Part shown: positions 1 through 7,027 of the stretch, one piece after another
Layout of the letters: each line of letters starts with the position of its first letter
How positions within the stretch are numbered: the stretch's first letter is position 1
NCBI GenBank assembly: GCA_040830545.1
Contig: JBFOMB010000136.1
Coordinates: 1-9,533, forward strand
DNA length: 9,533 nt
DNA from: HXMU1420-2 sp040830545
GTDB lineage: Bacteria; Pseudomonadota; Alphaproteobacteria; Rhodobacterales; Rhodobacteraceae
Direction: 5' to 3'
Notes under the pieces: model-generated
What the model saw: only the letters and a program-made list of their open reading frames with translations
The model's database searches: none
What the model was told of the DNA's origin: nothing
Program-made: the position numbers and the translations under genes

Positions 1-1151
1 CCTAGGCCAGCAGCATGGCTGATCGGCGGTTCCGGGCGCAGCTCCATTTCATCCTCGTCCAGAACATCAATAGCCATTTCGGCCTCTTCCACGGGATCGA
101 GCAGCAATGGGCGCGGGCCATGTCCGCGACCTTTGGTCAGCGGTTTGTCAGCAGGGATTGGCGCTGGTTCAGGTTCCGCCGGGGTGTGGCGTGCCTTGAT
201 CACGTCTGCAATCTTCGCGCGGATGCGGTCGTCACCGGGCATATCCTCGGGCGCATGGGCGGGCCCGGGTTGTTCCACCAGTTCCGGTTCCGGCATCGGT
301 TCCGGGCGTCGGATCAGGGCGGGCATACGCGCCAGCAGACCGGTACGCTCTGGCTCCGGCTCGTCCTCATGGACCAGCACTTGAGCGGCCAGCGCAGCAG
401 CCTCTGCCTGGGCCTGCGCCTGTTCCGCCTGCAACACAGCACGCCGTTCGGTCCGGCTGGCTTTGCGTTCCTTCGCTGCCTGAACCGCGCGGGTCGCTCC
501 ACGCCCGGTCAGCGTGACCAATGCGCCATAGAGCATGATGAACCCAACCAGTGCGAACCGCAGGCCCTTGCGAATATCCTGACCGGTGAAGCCCAACACA
601 TAAGCCCCCAACGCCAGCATCGACACGGCGGAAATCAGCGACATCATCTTGACCGCAAAGCTGGACCCGACCGGCAGCAGCGTCAGAAACGCGCCCATGA
701 TCGTGTCGCCGAACAAACCGCCCAGGCCAAAGCTGTGGGTCGCGCGCCACGCCTCACCCGGAATGAGCGTTGCGCAATAAACCGACGCCAGGGCCACGGC
801 GATAGGCGCAAAGATCAACCGGTTGATTGCCCGTTCTTCGCTGATGTGCAGAACAAACCGAACACCCCAGGCCAACAGGACCAGCGCGATCCCCCAACTG
901 GCCCAACCGACAATCATGAACAGCGGCGCTGCGATGGACGCGCCGGGCCGGCCCAGCCAGTTCTGAACCGGCGCATCTGTCGACACCATCCAGTTCGGAT
1001 CATCCGGCGTGTAGGACCCGACCATCGCCGCCACGGCCACACCCAGAATGATCAGCAAAATTCCGATCAGTTCCTTGCCGCGCTTTTCGATGGCGGCCTG
1101 CATGTTGCTGTCCAGCAGCGGGTCCCTGCCGCGTGTCTGATATGATGCCAT
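1..1151 (-). CDS. ftsK: DNA translocase FtsK, N-terminal part (gene runs off the left edge)
   Basis: The reading frame starts at the ATG on 1151 (MASYQTRGRDPLLDSNM) and stays open for 383 codons to the window edge, so the C-terminal motor and gamma domains are outside. The visible part is the membrane anchor followed by the linker. Hydrophobic segments lie at about residues 28-46, 72-102, 113-131, 145-188 and 198-215, which fits the four-pass FtsK_4TM domain. From about 220 onward comes an Ala/Gln-rich stretch and then a Pro/Glu-rich low-complexity linker (repeated PEP, PEPMPEPE). FtsK is the septal DNA pump that clears and resolves chromosome termini at division; this N-terminal domain tethers it to the divisome. 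A GAGGA ribosome site lies 5 nt before the ATG, inside the 15-nt gap after the aminotransferase stop, so the two genes are probably co-transcribed. The family call comes from the characteristic N-terminus and is fairly secure without the motor domain. Confidence 0.9.
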   Translation of the reverse strand, partial: MASYQTRGRDPLLDSNMQAAIEKRGKELIGILLIILGVAVAAMVGSYTPDDPNWMVSTDAPVQNWLGRPGASIAAPLFMIVGWASWGIALVLLAWGVRFVLHISEERAINRLIFAPIAVALASVYCATLIPGEAWRATHSFGLGGLFGDTIMGAFLTLLPVGSSFAVKMMSLISAVSMLALGAYVLGFTGQDIRKGLRFALVGFIMLYGALVTLTGRGATRAVQAAKERKASRTERRAVLQAEQAQAQAEAAALAAQVLVHEDEPEPERTGLLARMPALIRRPEPMPEPELVEQPGPAHAPEDMPGDDRIRAKIADVIKARHTPAEPEPAPIPADKPLTKGRGHGPRPLLLDPVEEAEMAIDVLDEDEMELRPEPPISHAAGL

Positions 1152-1166
1152 ACTCGTCCTCGGTTC

Positions 1167-2348
1167 TTATCTGTACAGGCAGTCGCGCATCTGGGTCAGA
1201 GCGCCTGCCATGTCTTCTATTGGGGCCACCATTGCGGCCCGGATGAACCCCTTACCGGGGTTTTGTCCCTGATAGTCCTGCGCCAGATAGGCGCCCGGCA
1301 GCACACGCACGCCGGTTTCCTGCCACAGCTTCAGCGATGCGGCCTCGCCATCCTCGACCGGAAGCCACAGGAAAAACCCGGCCTCGGGCGGCATATAGCC
1401 CTGCGCACCACCCAGGATGTCGTCCGCCATCTTGTATTTGGCCTGATACAGCGCACGGTTTTCGTCTACATGCGCCTCGTCACTCCAAACCCGCGCGGCG
1501 GCCATTTGCAGCGGCAAAGGCAGCGGCGTACCGGCATAGGTGCGCAACTGACGGATTTCGCGCATGTTCTTCGGGCCTGTGGCGACAAAACCCGACCGCA
1601 ACCCGGGCAGGTTCGACCGTTTGGACAGCGAATGAAAAATCACCACACGCTCGGGATCAGCGCCGATATCCTTGGCGACCTGCATCGCACCGGGCGGGGG
1701 TGTGTCACGGTAAATTTCCGAATAACACTCATCCGCGAACACCTTGAAATCGTATTGTTCGGCCAGGGCCAGCAGGTTCGCCCAATAATCGCGATCCGCA
1801 ACCGCGCCCTGCGGGTTGGCGGGCGAACAGAGATAGGCAATCGAAGTGCGGTTCAGCACGTCAGGCGGCAAAGACGCAAAATCCGGCAGATGACCGGTGG
1901 CCGCCGTCGCCGGGATCAGCATCGGTTCGGCAGCGACAGAAAACGCCGCAACCATGTAGACCTGATAAAACGGGTTCGGGGCCAGGATGACCGGTTTTTG
2001 CCCGTTCTTCGTCTCAGGGCTCAGCGCCATGGCCGCGTTATAGAGCCCCTCACGCGTGCCGTTCAGCGGCATGATCTCGGTTTCGGGATCGACCTTCACG
2101 CCATAACGACGCTCCAGCCAATCGGTCTGCGCCACGCGCAATTCCGGCGCGCCCTCGTTCGGGGGATACCGGTTAAACCCCGCTGCATGCAGGGCAATTT
2201 CATCGGTGACCCAGGCCGGAAACGCGTGTTTCGGCTCTCCGATCGTCATATGTACAATGTCACCACCGGGCGCATGGCTGTCCAGCAACGCACGCAAACG
2301 CGGAAACGCGTATTCCGGCAGTGTCGAAAACCGCTCAGGAAATTCCAT
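1167..2348 (-). CDS. Class I/II PLP-dependent aminotransferase, DapC-like
   Basis: A 393-residue fold-type I aminotransferase. Numbered from the chosen start (MEFPERFSTLPEYAFPRL), it shows the substrate motif MTIGEPKH at 34-41, NGTREGLY at 96-103, SPANPQG at 175-181, the PLP-ring pair region FADECY at 204-209, and the Schiff-base lysine K243 in HSLSKRSNLPGLRSGF. An arginine in the C-terminal GKGFIRAAMV probably binds the substrate carboxylate. The SKRSN-PG-RSGF block and overall length resemble succinyl-diaminopimelate aminotransferase (DapC, lysine/peptidoglycan-precursor pathway), but substrate cannot be fixed from sequence alone; a broader aspartate/alanine-type aminotransferase is possible. 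The frame extends 15 codons upstream to 2393, but ATG 2348 is preferred because GAGG lies 6 nt before it and the family fold begins there. It follows the amidase gene by 106 nt and precedes ftsK by 15 nt. Confidence 0.85.
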   Translation of the reverse strand: MEFPERFSTLPEYAFPRLRALLDSHAPGGDIVHMTIGEPKHAFPAWVTDEIALHAAGFNRYPPNEGAPELRVAQTDWLERRYGVKVDPETEIMPLNGTREGLYNAAMALSPETKNGQKPVILAPNPFYQVYMVAAFSVAAEPMLIPATAATGHLPDFASLPPDVLNRTSIAYLCSPANPQGAVADRDYWANLLALAEQYDFKVFADECYSEIYRDTPPPGAMQVAKDIGADPERVVIFHSLSKRSNLPGLRSGFVATGPKNMREIRQLRTYAGTPLPLPLQMAAARVWSDEAHVDENRALYQAKYKMADDILGGAQGYMPPEAGFFLWLPVEDGEAASLKLWQETGVRVLPGAYLAQDYQGQNPGKGFIRAAMVAPIEDMAGALTQMRDCLYR

Positions 2349-2388
2349 AACTTGCCTCAAGACCGGGGTCGTTAACGCCCCGTTTGAG
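2346..2388 (-). promoter_or_regulatory. Hairpin over the ribosome binding site of the aminotransferase gene
   Basis: Read on the minus strand, the leader contains CTCAA (2384-2388), CGGGG (2378-2382), a short loop with the palindrome CGTTAACG, CCCCG and finally TTGAG (2356-2360). The two outer and two inner pairs form about 10 base pairs with a small internal loop. The 3' arm TTGAG runs into the GAGG Shine-Dalgarno sequence of the aminotransferase, so the folded form would mask it. The same DNA could instead be a protein-binding palindrome around GTTAAC. Function is inferred only from the fold. Confidence 0.4.
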
Positions 2389-2454
2389 ACCAAGTTACCG
2401 ACGCGCCCGGGACCCGTCCAGCGGTGAGTGCACGCGCGCCGTGACCTGTGGCTT

Positions 2455-3783
2455 TCAGGCCAACGCGGCCTCGACCGCCGAGCCGACGCGCAGCAATGCT
2501 TCTTCGGTATCGGGCAGGCCCAGCATCATCAGACCACAGCTGGGCACGCCCGTGGGCAGGGTCAAACCGCACAGGCCCATCAGGTTGCCGATCCGCGTAT
2601 TGCGCAGCGCCAGCAGGTTTTCGGTGACGTAGTAATCGTGATCGTCGATCAGGCGATCCACCTTGGGCGGCAGAATGGGCGAGGTCGGCAGCAGAACCGC
2701 ATCATAACGCGCCGCCGCAGTGTCATACGCCATGCGATGCCCCTCCAACGCGGCCCACGCGGCCACGTAGTCGGGCGCCGAAAACTGCGCACCCCCCCGG
2801 AACCGCTCCAGAATTTCCGAGAACATGGCGTCCGGGTTGGCCTCGATCACGTCTCGCCACAGACCATAAGCCTCACCGGGCAGCAATGGTCCGGTCAGCG
2901 CATTGGCGGCAATAACCTCGGGCACCTCCAGATCTTCCACCTCAGCCCCCGCATCGCGGAGCTTTTCAACTGCCTCGTCAAAGGCTGACAAAGGCTCATC
3001 GCGAATGTCGTCAAAGGCCAGAGATCTCAGAATGCCAAACCGACGCCCTTTCAACGACGCGCCGGTCAGGTCAGCCGGTGTGCCGCCTTCCATCAGCGCC
3101 AACAGGATCGCTGCGTCCTCAACCGAACGCGCCAGCGGACCAATGGTGTCGAATTTCAACGCCAACGGCACAACGCCTTCGAGCGTCAGCCGCCCTGCGG
3201 TGGTCTTGAGGCCGACCAGATCGTTCCAGGCGGATGGCAGCCGCACTGACCCGCCTGTATCCGACCCAATGCCCGCCGCGGCCAGATTGAACGCCACTGA
3301 CGCCGCCGCACCGGATGATGATCCGCCCGGCACCGCCTCAGGGTCATTCACATTGGGCGAGGTCGCGGTAACCGGGTTATAGCCCAGCCCGGAAAAGGCC
3401 AATTCACTCATATGCGTCTTGCCCAGACACACCGTGCCCATGGCCGTGGCATTGCGCAGCACAACCGCATCCTGATCCGGCACGCGTCCGGCCAAAAGGG
3501 CCGACCCGGCCTCTGTCACCACGCCAGCTGTGTCAAACAGGTCCTTCCAACTGATCGGCACACCGTCCAGCAGCGACCGGCGTTGGTTCAATTTCGCGCG
3601 ATCCTCTGCCGCTTCCGCTTCGGCCAGGGCCCGGTTATGGGTCACGCGCGCATAGATCCGGTCGGTTTCCGCGTGCGAGTCGATGGCATCCAGATAGGTT
3701 TCGGTCAGGGCAACCGGTCCGATTTCCCCACTCGCAATCCCGCGGCCCAGATCCGCGGCGGTCATTGTCAGCCAGTCCTGCAT
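2455..3783 (-). CDS. Amidase-signature family hydrolase
   Basis: A 442-residue member of the amidase signature family, which hydrolyses C-N amide bonds using a Ser-cisSer-Lys triad. The triad is visible: K80 in GVPISWKDLFD, S155 in the Gly/Ser-rich loop GGSSSGAAAS, and the nucleophile S179 in GSDTGGSVRLP. The loop reads GGSSSGAA rather than the more common GGSSGGSA, a mild variation. Length is somewhat shorter than GatA, and the gene has no gatB or gatC neighbour, so it is unlikely to be the tRNA amidotransferase subunit. Substrate is unknown. The frame is open upstream to 3984, but the start at 3783 (MQDWLTMTAADLGRG) is chosen because GGAGG lies 7 nt before it and the extra 67 residues would overlap the divergent hydroxylase gene and look like shadow sequence. 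It heads a leftward gene group with the aminotransferase and ftsK, although the 106-nt gap behind it may separate transcripts. Confidence 0.88.
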   Translation of the reverse strand: MQDWLTMTAADLGRGIASGEIGPVALTETYLDAIDSHAETDRIYARVTHNRALAEAEAAEDRAKLNQRRSLLDGVPISWKDLFDTAGVVTEAGSALLAGRVPDQDAVVLRNATAMGTVCLGKTHMSELAFSGLGYNPVTATSPNVNDPEAVPGGSSSGAAASVAFNLAAAGIGSDTGGSVRLPSAWNDLVGLKTTAGRLTLEGVVPLALKFDTIGPLARSVEDAAILLALMEGGTPADLTGASLKGRRFGILRSLAFDDIRDEPLSAFDEAVEKLRDAGAEVEDLEVPEVIAANALTGPLLPGEAYGLWRDVIEANPDAMFSEILERFRGGAQFSAPDYVAAWAALEGHRMAYDTAAARYDAVLLPTSPILPPKVDRLIDDHDYYVTENLLALRNTRIGNLMGLCGLTLPTGVPSCGLMMLGLPDTEEALLRVGSAVEAALA

Positions 3784-3831
3784 TGATGCGCCTCCACTCT
3801 CTGCGCCGGACGGTAGCGACAGGTTCCCGCA

Positions 3832-3866
3832 TGGACAATGGCGAATTCGGGCACATATTGCGGCCA
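3832..3866 (+). promoter_or_regulatory. Candidate promoter of the UbiH-family gene, apparently leaderless
   Basis: TGGACA (3832-3837, five of six matches to the -35 consensus) and CATATT (3854-3859, four of six to -10) are 16 nt apart. Counting from the -10 box, transcription would begin at about 3866, which is the A of the ATG. No purine-rich ribosome site precedes that ATG, which is consistent with a leaderless mRNA. On the opposite strand TTGTCC (3833-3838) overlaps the -35 box and could serve the divergent amidase gene with a weak TACCGT at 3810-3815, so the two promoters may share DNA. Confidence 0.4.
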
Positions 3867-5089
3867 TGAACACACGCACCGATATCGTGATTGTTGGCGG
3901 CGGTCTGGCGGGACCCGCGCTGGCCCTGTGTCTGGCGCGCGCCGGTCTGTCCAGCAGTGTTGTGGACGCCCAGCCCGAAGCCACGATGCGGGATGGCGGA
4001 TTTGATGGCCGCAGCTATGCGTTGGCCCTGACGGCGCAGCGGTTGCTGGATGCAATTGGGGTGTGGGATCAGGTCGAGGACAACGCCCAGCCGATCCTGG
4101 ATATCAAGGTATCCGACGGGCATGCGGGCACTGGCCCGTCACCCTTCGTTTTGCATTTCGACCATGCCGAGATCGAAGAAGGCCCTATGGGTTACATGGT
4201 CGAAGACCGGTATTTGCGCCGCGCCCTGCTGGATGCGGTGGCGGCTTCGCCGTTGATCGAGGTGCGGAACAACGCGCGGGTTGTGGCCCAGGACATCGGG
4301 TCATCAGTAGTTGTGACTTTGGAGGATGGCTCGCAGATCGAAGCTGCGGTTTTGGTTGGGGCCGACGGCGGGTCCAGCGGAACCGCCATGCGCGCTGGCG
4401 TCAAATACATTGGCTGGCCCTATGGTCAAACCGCGCTGGTCTGCGCGATTGCGCATGAACTGCCCCATCAGGGAATCGCGCAGCAGATGTTCATGCCCGA
4501 AGGGCCGCTCGCCATCCTGCCGCTGACCGGCAACCGGTCGTCGATTGTCTGGACGGAACGCAGCACGCGTGCCGAAGAGATCAACGCGCTGCCTGCCGAA
4601 GACTACCTGCAAGTCCTGCGCCCGCGTTTTGGCGGCTTCCTCGGGGACATCGAATTGGCAGGCGACCGGTTCACCTATCCTCTGCGCATTTCGGTGGCCG
4701 ACAGCTTTGTGGCAGATCGTGTTGCGCTGGTTGGAGATGCCGCACACAAGGTACATCCGATTGCTGGACAGGGCCTGAATGCGGGGTTCCGTGATATTGC
4801 CGCGCTGGCCGAAGTGCTGGCAGACGCGCGGCGACGGGGCGAGGATATCGGGTCGGAACTGGTTCTGGGCCGGTACGAAAGCTGGCGACGCTTTGACGTT
4901 CAGACACTGGCGTTTTCGACCAACGCATTCAACCGTCTGTTTTCGAACGACAACCCGCTGTTGCGGATCGGTCGTGACCTGGGGTTGGGGATTACTAACG
5001 CCCTGCCAAGCGTGCGTCGCACCCTGATGCGCGAGGCGGCGGGGCTGACCGGCGATGTACCCAGATTGATGCGCGGGTTGCCGTTGTAA
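3866..5089 (+). CDS. FAD-dependent aromatic hydroxylase, UbiH/UbiF/COQ6 family
   Basis: A 407-residue class A flavoprotein monooxygenase. It starts with the Rossmann dinucleotide-binding motif DIVIVGGGLAGPALA (residues 6-20), has the FAD/NADPH DG motif VLVGADGGSS at 162-171, and the second FAD motif VGDAAHKVHPIAGQGLNAG at 289-307, the hallmark of the UbiH/COQ6 group. Members hydroxylate the ring of ubiquinone precursors using FAD, NAD(P)H and O2. Alphaproteobacteria use several paralogues with different ring positions (UbiH, UbiF, UbiI, UbiL, UbiM), and the sequence alone does not say which carbon is modified. The start at 3866 is well supported by the N-terminal motif position, although no Shine-Dalgarno sequence precedes it. 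It is divergent from the amidase across 82 bp and converges on the Trm112 gene. It carries no obvious membrane segment; association with a Ubi complex is known for the family and inferred here. Confidence 0.9.
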   Translation: MNTRTDIVIVGGGLAGPALALCLARAGLSSSVVDAQPEATMRDGGFDGRSYALALTAQRLLDAIGVWDQVEDNAQPILDIKVSDGHAGTGPSPFVLHFDHAEIEEGPMGYMVEDRYLRRALLDAVAASPLIEVRNNARVVAQDIGSSVVVTLEDGSQIEAAVLVGADGGSSGTAMRAGVKYIGWPYGQTALVCAIAHELPHQGIAQQMFMPEGPLAILPLTGNRSSIVWTERSTRAEEINALPAEDYLQVLRPRFGGFLGDIELAGDRFTYPLRISVADSFVADRVALVGDAAHKVHPIAGQGLNAGFRDIAALAEVLADARRRGEDIGSELVLGRYESWRRFDVQTLAFSTNAFNRLFSNDNPLLRIGRDLGLGITNALPSVRRTLMREAAGLTGDVPRLMRGLPL

Positions 5090-5091
5090 GC

Positions 5092-5165
5092 GACGTCGTG
5101 CCGGGCCTGATCCGGCACCTCTTGGCTCAAGGGGAGAGGCCCCGGATCAGGTCCGGGGCTACGTC
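5092..5165. repeat. Inverted pair of a 31-nt REP-like palindromic unit
   Basis: Unit A occupies 5092-5122 and unit B, in reverse orientation, 5135-5165, separated by 12 nt. Aligned without gaps (B reverse-complemented) they agree at 25 of 31 positions, both starting GACGT and ending CCTCT around a shared core CCTGATCCGG. Each unit folds on its own: A has a 7-bp stem GTGCCGG/CCGGCAC (5098-5104 with 5112-5118), B an 8-bp stem GCCCCGGA/TCCGGGGC (5139-5146 with 5152-5159). Two stem positions differ in a way that keeps pairing. Such head-to-head palindromes between convergent genes resemble REP/BIME elements and may also stop transcription from both sides, though no U-tract follows either stem. 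Confidence 0.75.
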
Positions 5166-5170
5166 ACCTG

Positions 5171-5353
5171 TCACTCAACCTTGCGTGCCTCATCGACCAG
5201 CATGATCGGGATGCCGTTGCGAATGGGGAAGGCCAGCGCCGCAGGTTTGGAAATCAGCTCCTGCTTTGCCGCGTCATATTCCAGCGTTGCATGTGTAACC
5301 GGGCAAATCAGCGCCTCCAGCATGCGACGGTCAAATTGGGGTGTTTCGGTCAT
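5171..5353 (-). CDS. Trm112 family (UPF0434/YcaR-like) mini-protein
   Basis: A 60-residue protein beginning MTETPQFDRRMLEALICPV and ending with the typical core of alternating short strands, FPIRNGIPIMLVDEARKVE. The LLEaLiCPvt...L.yd...qeLis...alAFPIrdGIPvmL pattern is that of bacterial Trm112-like proteins. In eukaryotes and archaea Trm112 is an activating partner of methyltransferases; the role of the bacterial version is not settled. Only one cysteine is present (in LICPV), so the four-Cys zinc site of some homologues is absent. The ATG overlaps the stop of the upstream LON-domain gene in an ATGA arrangement, which points to translational coupling in a thioredoxin-LON domain-Trm112 operon. 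Confidence 0.85.
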   Translation of the reverse strand: MTETPQFDRRMLEALICPVTHATLEYDAAKQELISKPAALAFPIRNGIPIMLVDEARKVE

Positions 5354-5991
5354 TGCAATACCTCGTCAGCGGAACCGCCCCGCAAACAGAACTCAATCAG
5401 CGTTACCAGCGTCTCGCGGCGGGTCTGAAGACAGGGCGCCTCCAGAAGCGCCTGTTTTTCTTCGGGATCAAATTCCAGCAGCATGGAAAGCGAGTTGATC
5501 AGCAACTCGTCCTCGGCCTCGTTCAACGTGTCCCAGTCGGTGTCGAGGCTGCGAGCGGTGAAATAGCGCTCCAGCAGGGTCATGAAACCGGCGCGGTCAA
5601 ACCCGCTGTCCTGCTCGGCCTTGCCCATATCCCGCTCAAACCCGGACCAACTCACATCGCAGCGTCGATAGGGACAGAACCCATCCACCTCTTGCTGGAT
5701 ACGAAACCGACTGATCCCGCTTAACGTGATCAGGTAGCGCCCGTCTTCGGTCTCCGAAAACTGGGTCACCCGCCCCGCGCAGCCAATCACATGCAACGCG
5801 TCATCGCGCGATGGAGTCGGGTTGGGCTGAATCATTCCGATCAGACGGTGATCCGTGCGCAGGCTATCTTCGAGCATTTGCAGATAACGCGGCTCGAACA
5901 AATGCAATGGCAGGCGCGACCGGGGCAGCAAAAGCGCCCCGGGCAAGGGAAACACCGGAATCGTATCGGGAAGGTCGGCAGCACTGATCAT
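5350..5991 (-). CDS. LON substrate-binding domain protein (stand-alone Lon N-domain)
   Basis: A 213-residue protein that consists essentially of the N-terminal substrate-recognition domain of the Lon protease, without the AAA+ and peptidase parts. Diagnostic stretches are IPVFPLPGALLLPRSRLPLH and LFEPRYLQMLEDSL near the N-terminus, the IGCAGRVTQFSETEDGRYLI strand region, and a helical C-terminal part. Such stand-alone domains are widespread, and their function is unproven; a role in binding misfolded proteins or partners is inferred. The frame could begin with TTG at 6000, but ATG 5991 (MISAADLPDTIPVF) is preferred because the conserved domain starts just after it; the ribosome site is weak (AGG-rich sequence about 9 nt away). 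It sits 27 nt after the thioredoxin stop and overlaps the Trm112 start by four bases. Confidence 0.87.
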   Translation of the reverse strand: MISAADLPDTIPVFPLPGALLLPRSRLPLHLFEPRYLQMLEDSLRTDHRLIGMIQPNPTPSRDDALHVIGCAGRVTQFSETEDGRYLITLSGISRFRIQQEVDGFCPYRRCDVSWSGFERDMGKAEQDSGFDRAGFMTLLERYFTARSLDTDWDTLNEAEDELLINSLSMLLEFDPEEKQALLEAPCLQTRRETLVTLIEFCLRGGSADEVLQ

Positions 5992-6018
5992 GTCGACCAA
6001 CCTAGCCTGTTCCGCAGC

Positions 6019-6936
6019 TTAGGCAAAAATCATTGAGCTCAATTTGCGGCGACCGTTCAGGACCACCGGATCATTGGGCTTCAGCGCGTCAAAGATCGTG
6101 AACAGCTGCGACTTGGCCGCACCATCGTTCCAGTCGCGATCCCGGCGGAACAGTTCCAGCAACTCGCTAACGGCCTCTTCGACCTTGCCACCGGCATGCA
6201 GGGCCAGTGCCAGATCATAGCGGGCCTGATGATCGTCCGGGTTCGCTTCGACCGCTGCGGTCAATTCCCCGACCGGACCGGCATCCGCCGCCTGACGCGC
6301 CAGTTCCAGTTGCGCATGGGCTGCTTCGATCTCTGGCGTATCTGCGATTTCAGCGGGCGCGCCGTTCAGGATCGCCTCGGCCTGATCGAGGTCTTCCAGT
6401 GCGATATGCGCGCGCACCAGACCGCCATAAGCGGCCGCATTGTCCGGTTCTTCCCCCAGAATCGCGGCGAAAGTCTGCGCCGCGTCCACGGCCCCGCCCT
6501 GTGCCAGCATTTCTTCGGCGGCAGCCACGGCTTCGGCCAGTGCCTCGCCCGGAGCCTCACCACCGCCGGCTGCAACTACGCGGTCGACAAATGCCTTGAT
6601 CTCGGATTGCGGCAGCGCGCCCTGGAATCCGTCCACCGGCTGGCCTTGATGGAACGCATAAACCGTCGGGATCGACTGAATACGCAGTTGCGAGGCGATT
6701 ATCTGCGCCTCGTCCACGTTGATCTTCACCATCTTCACCGCCCCCTTGGCGGCGATCACGGCCTCTTCCAGCATCGGGCCCAGCGTCTTGCACGGGCCGC
6801 ACCAGGGAGCCCAGAAATCCACGATCACCGGCATCTGGCTGGATGCTTCGACGACATCCTGCATAAAGGTTGCCTCGGATCCATCAATGATCAGATCGGC
6901 CGCAGGCGCAGCGGTGCCACCGTTCAGAATTTCCAT
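6019..6936 (-). CDS. cnoX: Thioredoxin-TPR co-chaperone, CnoX/YbbN-like
   Basis: A 305-residue two-part protein. Residues about 20-125 are a thioredoxin fold with the intact redox motif WCGPC (C46 and C49, in VDFWAPWCGPCK) and the cis-proline P90 in QSIPTVYAF. Residues about 130-305 are helical and Ala-rich with TPR-like repeats, including VGELTAAVEANPDDHQARYD and a C-terminal block of the TPR_20 type ending in KLSSMIFA. This is the architecture of CnoX (YbbN), a chaperedoxin that holds unfolding proteins, protects cysteines and hands clients to GroEL. Escherichia coli CnoX lacks a working CXXC, whereas this one keeps it, as described for Caulobacter CnoX, so it should have genuine oxidoreductase activity. 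The ATG is preceded by GGAG about 10 nt away. It is the first gene of the leftward three-gene operon and is divergent from the DUF6653-like gene. Confidence 0.88.
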   Translation of the reverse strand: MEILNGGTAAPAADLIIDGSEATFMQDVVEASSQMPVIVDFWAPWCGPCKTLGPMLEEAVIAAKGAVKMVKINVDEAQIIASQLRIQSIPTVYAFHQGQPVDGFQGALPQSEIKAFVDRVVAAGGGEAPGEALAEAVAAAEEMLAQGGAVDAAQTFAAILGEEPDNAAAYGGLVRAHIALEDLDQAEAILNGAPAEIADTPEIEAAHAQLELARQAADAGPVGELTAAVEANPDDHQARYDLALALHAGGKVEEAVSELLELFRRDRDWNDGAAKSQLFTIFDALKPNDPVVLNGRRKLSSMIFA

Positions 6937-6966
6937 GTCTCATCTTCTCCGGTTCGGGTTGGCCCT

Positions 6967-6995
6967 TATATGCCGATGAGGGACACGGAAACCAA
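6967..6995 (-). promoter_or_regulatory. Candidate promoter of the cnoX operon
   Basis: On the minus strand TTGGTT (6990-6995) and CATATA (6967-6972; TATAAG overlaps at 6965-6970) are separated by 17 nt. A start about seven bases further would give a 5' leader of roughly 24 nt that contains the GGAGA ribosome site of the thioredoxin gene. Matches are partial, so this is a prediction. Confidence 0.35.
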
Positions 6996-7027
6996 GGGGG
7001 CACAGACAAATTGACCGGTCAGCGAAA

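Noticed and set aside
272..308. Repeated GTTCC/GGTTCC motifs resembling an alphaproteobacterial LexA box (GTTC-N7-GTTC)
   Set aside because: The spacing is wrong and the stretch lies inside the Pro/Glu-rich linker of ftsK, where codon repetition explains the pattern.
15..1145. Long open frame of 376 codons on the plus strand
   Set aside because: It is antisense to ftsK. The product is Arg/Gln/His-rich with no recognisable domain, as expected for a shadow frame in GC-rich DNA, while the minus strand gives a clean FtsK N-terminus.
1263..2375. Open frame of 370 codons on the plus strand
   Set aside because: It is antisense to the aminotransferase, of Arg/His/Gln-rich composition with no motifs; the minus-strand product has all catalytic motifs of a PLP enzyme.
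3784..3984. 67-residue N-terminal extension of the amidase
   Set aside because: It would overlap the divergent UbiH-family gene, shows no family similarity, and a strong GGAGG precedes the internal ATG at 3783.
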